DNA of 7,865 nt from an uncultured Kiloniellales bacterium (GTDB lineage: Bacteria > Pseudomonadota > Alphaproteobacteria > Kiloniellales > JAKSDN01), in assembly GCA_947259625.1 (NCBI GenBank), contig CAMYMY010000158.1:1-7865 (forward strand). Direction: 5' to 3'. The position numbers and the translations under genes are program-made. The notes under the pieces were generated by a model. That model searched no databases. It saw nothing but the letters and a program-made list of their open reading frames with translations, and was not told the origin of the DNA. This document shows, in pieces, positions 6,352 through 7,865 of the stretch. Each line of letters starts with the position of its first letter. The stretch's first letter is position 1.

Positions 6352-6978
6352 GTGGAAGGCCGCCGTGTTCCCGGCGCGCGTGCCGCGCCCCAAGAGGCGT
6401 TCTGGGCCTGGTTCGCCCAGAACACGGAGTTCTTGAAGCAATACGATACGAACCGCGATCCCGTCCTTGACGAAATCGGGCGCAGACTGCACGAAGTGCA
6501 CGAGGGCCTGACCTTCGAGATCGGCCAGGCCGCCGACGGCATCTACGATTTCATCATCAGCGCAGCTGGCATCCAGGAGGTGTTTCCGGAGGTCGTCAAG
6601 CTGGCCAAGGCGGCGCCGAGGATCGAAGGTTGGCGGATCATATCCTTCCGGCCGAGGGCGGTCGATGGCAGCAAGCAGAAATTGGAATACGGGGGCATGA
6701 CCCTCTCGTATGCGGATTTCTGGTACCAATCAGAGGATCAGGGTGAAAAACTCGGTCTGATGCTGTTCGTGCGCGGGCTGAGCGAAGAAAACGAGACCAC
6801 CGTGCGAGTCGCGACCTACCTCATGCTGGACACTGCGCTGGGGGAGTTCGACGTCGAGACGAAGATCGGATCGATTGAGCTGGAGGCCTTGCCCGAGGAT
6901 CCGGCGACAATGGGGTTGAAGCCCTTCAAGGATCTGGCGGCGGAGGTCGACCGGCGGTTTCCCTCCACCGCGCATTGA
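6352..6978 (+). CDS. Conserved hypothetical protein with FWAWF motif
   Basis: A 208-residue soluble, acidic protein of unknown function. Features that look family-defining are FWAWF (17-21), LHEVHEGLTFEIG (46-58), DFIISAAGI (66-74), WRIISFRPR (94-102), LEYGGMTLS (111-119) and LDTALGEFDVETKIGSIEL (159-177). The pattern resembles an uncharacterised family I recall only by sequence; I cannot name it. There is no catalytic signature, signal peptide or membrane helix. The GTG at 6352 is chosen because GAGGGG (6337-6342) lies 9 nt upstream and it begins just after the metallopeptidase stop. A GTG at 6346 is the alternative. The frame stays open back to an ATG at 6103, but that part overlaps the upstream gene for over 200 bp and reads like a shadow (Ser/Ala/Arg-rich). 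The start is the least certain part. Several codons are less GC-biased than in the upstream cluster. Confidence 0.75.
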   Translation: MEGRRVPGARAAPQEAFWAWFAQNTEFLKQYDTNRDPVLDEIGRRLHEVHEGLTFEIGQAADGIYDFIISAAGIQEVFPEVVKLAKAAPRIEGWRIISFRPRAVDGSKQKLEYGGMTLSYADFWYQSEDQGEKLGLMLFVRGLSEENETTVRVATYLMLDTALGEFDVETKIGSIELEALPEDPATMGLKPFKDLAAEVDRRFPSTAH

Positions 6979-6987
6979 GCCGCCGTT

Positions 6988-7070
6988 AATTGGGGTCAGA
7001 CTCCACTTAATGTCCTCAACCGCTTGAAACTCATGCCAAAGAGGGAATTGAATGGAGTCTGCCCCCAATT
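6988..7070. repeat. 83-bp imperfect inverted-repeat element (REP/MITE-like)
   Basis: The arms 6988-7011 and 7047-7070 are inverted repeats of 24 bp matching at 21 positions, with core GGGGTCAGACTCC on the left and GGAGTCTGCCCCC on the right. The 35-nt centre can extend the fold: CCTC (7014-7017) can pair with GAGG (7041-7044), and GCTTGA (7022-7027) with TCATGC (7030-7035) with one mismatch. Each arm holds a GANTC site (6999-7003, 7055-7059). From memory, AATTGGGGTCAGACTC-type sequences recur near REP-associated tyrosine transposase (RAYT, Y1_Tnp) genes in proteobacteria. No transposase is present here, so this would be a non-autonomous copy. It sits 9 bp after the FWAWF gene and could also form a transcript-end hairpin. 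No target-site duplication was identified. Confidence 0.7.
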
Positions 7071-7072
7071 TT

Positions 7073-7423
7073 GCGCGCCCGCAGCGACGCGAGAACAGCC
7101 AAGCAGACGGATGTCAGCGCCGGGCGCCCGAGGGGCAAAAGGCGAGTCCAATCATGGGCTCGCCGGTATGAGCGGTCACGAGGCGGGGATGGACCGCGCG
7201 GTGGTCGCCTCTGCCAGCCCCGAGGGGTGCAGCATCGTCAAAGCCCTTGTCGTTTCGAAATCCGGTATCCGGGGAACGCCGGAGCCGGCCAAGGAAAAGC
7301 AGGACACCCTCGAGCAGACCATCGCGGTTACGGAGGATGAGTTCGCAGGAGGCCTCGACGTGGATTTTCCGATCCTGCAGGATGTGCGCCCTTGCAATGA
7401 CGGCCGAACAGGGAGGTTGCCTA
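7073..7423. other. 351-bp stretch without a convincing gene
   Basis: Between the inverted repeat and the RidA start I see no gene I can support. A plus-strand frame is open from 7024, inside the repeat, through to 7785. Its middle part (about 7228-7395, containing ALVVSKSGIRGTPEP and TEDEFAGGLDVDFPILQDV) has a balanced protein-like composition. Beyond about 7400 it becomes an Arg-rich shadow of RidA. This could be a decayed gene remnant or chance. No RNA gene, clear promoter or terminator was recognised; GGGAGG at 7411-7416 is the RidA ribosome-binding site. Confidence 0.4.
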
Positions 7424-7837
7424 ATGCGGATCCTGCTGCCCGAGGGCTGGCCTCGACCGAGCGGTTATTCAAACGGCGTTGCCGCCGAAGGCCGACTGGT
7501 CTTCGTGGCGGGCCAGGTCGGCTGGGACGCCACGCAGACCATTCGTTCCGACGACTTCGTCGAGCAGGTCCGCCAGGCCCTCGAGAATACCCTCGCGGTG
7601 CTGGCCGAGGCCGGTGCCGGCCCGAACCACTTGGTCCGGATGGTTTGGTACATCACCGACACGCACGACTACCTCGGCCGGCTGAAAGAGGTCGGCCAAG
7701 TCTACCGGGACGTGGTCGGCAAGCACTACCCGGCCATGACCCTGGTCGAGGTGTCGGCCTTGGTCGAGCCCGGGGCCAAGGTTGAGGTCGAGACGACGGC
7801 CGTCGTGTCGAACGATCCGGCGGTGGGGCTGAACTGA
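7424..7837 (+). CDS. RidA-superfamily (YjgF/YER057c/UK114) protein lacking the signature Arg
   Basis: 137 residues, the standard Rid length. Rid proteins are cytoplasmic trimers, and RidA itself hydrolyses reactive enamine/imine intermediates. Family features are YSNGVAAEGRLVFVAGQVGWD (15-35), the QVRQALENTLAVLAEAGAG helix (48-66), VRMVWYITD (71-79) and YPAMTLVEVSALVEPGAKVEVE (102-123). The last segment is where the deaminase signature ARS/ART sits. Met105 replaces the Arg (R105 in RidA) that binds the substrate carboxylate, so imine deaminase activity is doubtful and the protein is closer to the Arg-lacking Rid subgroups. The ATG at 7424 is chosen from GGGAGG (7411-7416), 7 nt upstream; the frame is open upstream to 7247, but that part is Arg/Ser-rich and unlike the family. 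A further gene may start 17 bp after the stop. No link to the upstream cluster is apparent. Confidence 0.92.
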   Translation: MRILLPEGWPRPSGYSNGVAAEGRLVFVAGQVGWDATQTIRSDDFVEQVRQALENTLAVLAEAGAGPNHLVRMVWYITDTHDYLGRLKEVGQVYRDVVGKHYPAMTLVEVSALVEPGAKVEVETTAVVSNDPAVGLN

Positions 7838-7854
7838 TGCTGGCGAGCCGTTGA

Positions 7855-7865
7855 ATGCTCTCATC
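7855..7865 (+). CDS. Possible start of a downstream gene, cut by the window edge
   Basis: The ATG at 7855 begins M-L-S and is preceded by GGCGAG (7842-7847) 7 nt upstream, 17 bp after the RidA stop. This spacing suits a cotranscribed gene, but only eleven bases are visible and no product can be named. Another ATG overlapping the RidA stop (7837) ends after five codons. Confidence 0.2.

Noticed and set aside
5712..6542. Minus-strand frame of 276 codons opposite the metallopeptidase-like gene
   Set aside because: No motif is seen on that strand, whereas the plus strand shows HELGHHHDR and a defined start.

Overview
The window is GC-rich, densely coding bacterial DNA, most likely from an alphaproteobacterium of the Rhodospirillales/Kiloniellales type. 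That placement is inference. It rests on high third-position GC, the arginine-rich N-terminus typical of alphaproteobacterial MttB-family proteins, the GlxA-type regulator, and two TTAACCAT boxes resembling CtrA half-sites. No rRNA, tRNA or CRISPR array was seen.

Positions 1-5530 form a coherent quaternary-amine catabolic cluster that best fits carnitine and glycine betaine. It holds the 3' end of a beta-keto acid cleavage enzyme (BKACE/DUF849), a convergent short-chain dehydrogenase, a non-pyrrolysine MttB-family methyltransferase divergent from the dehydrogenase, a hot-dog thioesterase of betainyl-CoA thioesterase type, an HSL-family esterase and a GlxA/CdhR/GbdR-like AraC regulator. In the proposed scheme the esterase releases carnitine from short acylcarnitines, and a dehydrogenase makes 3-dehydrocarnitine. 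BKACE plus acetyl-CoA then gives acetoacetate and betainyl-CoA, and the thioesterase releases glycine betaine. The MttB-like enzyme would demethylate the betaine (or carnitine itself) onto a corrinoid protein encoded elsewhere. The regulator would sense a pathway metabolite. Only the family assignments are seen directly; the substrates are inferred from the gene combination.

Positions 5531-6978 are a separate unit. An intergenic region has an extended -10 promoter candidate and two identical GTTAACCATG boxes. It is followed by two closely spaced genes of unknown function: a 201-residue HELGHHHDR metallopeptidase-like protein and a 208-residue protein with an FWAWF motif. The second most likely starts at a GTG just after the first ends.

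Positions 6979-7865 start with an 83-bp imperfect inverted-repeat element of the GGGGTCAGACTCC type, then about 350 bp without a convincing gene. A RidA-superfamily gene follows; it has Met where deaminase-type RidA proteins have the substrate-binding Arg. A further gene may start at the very end.
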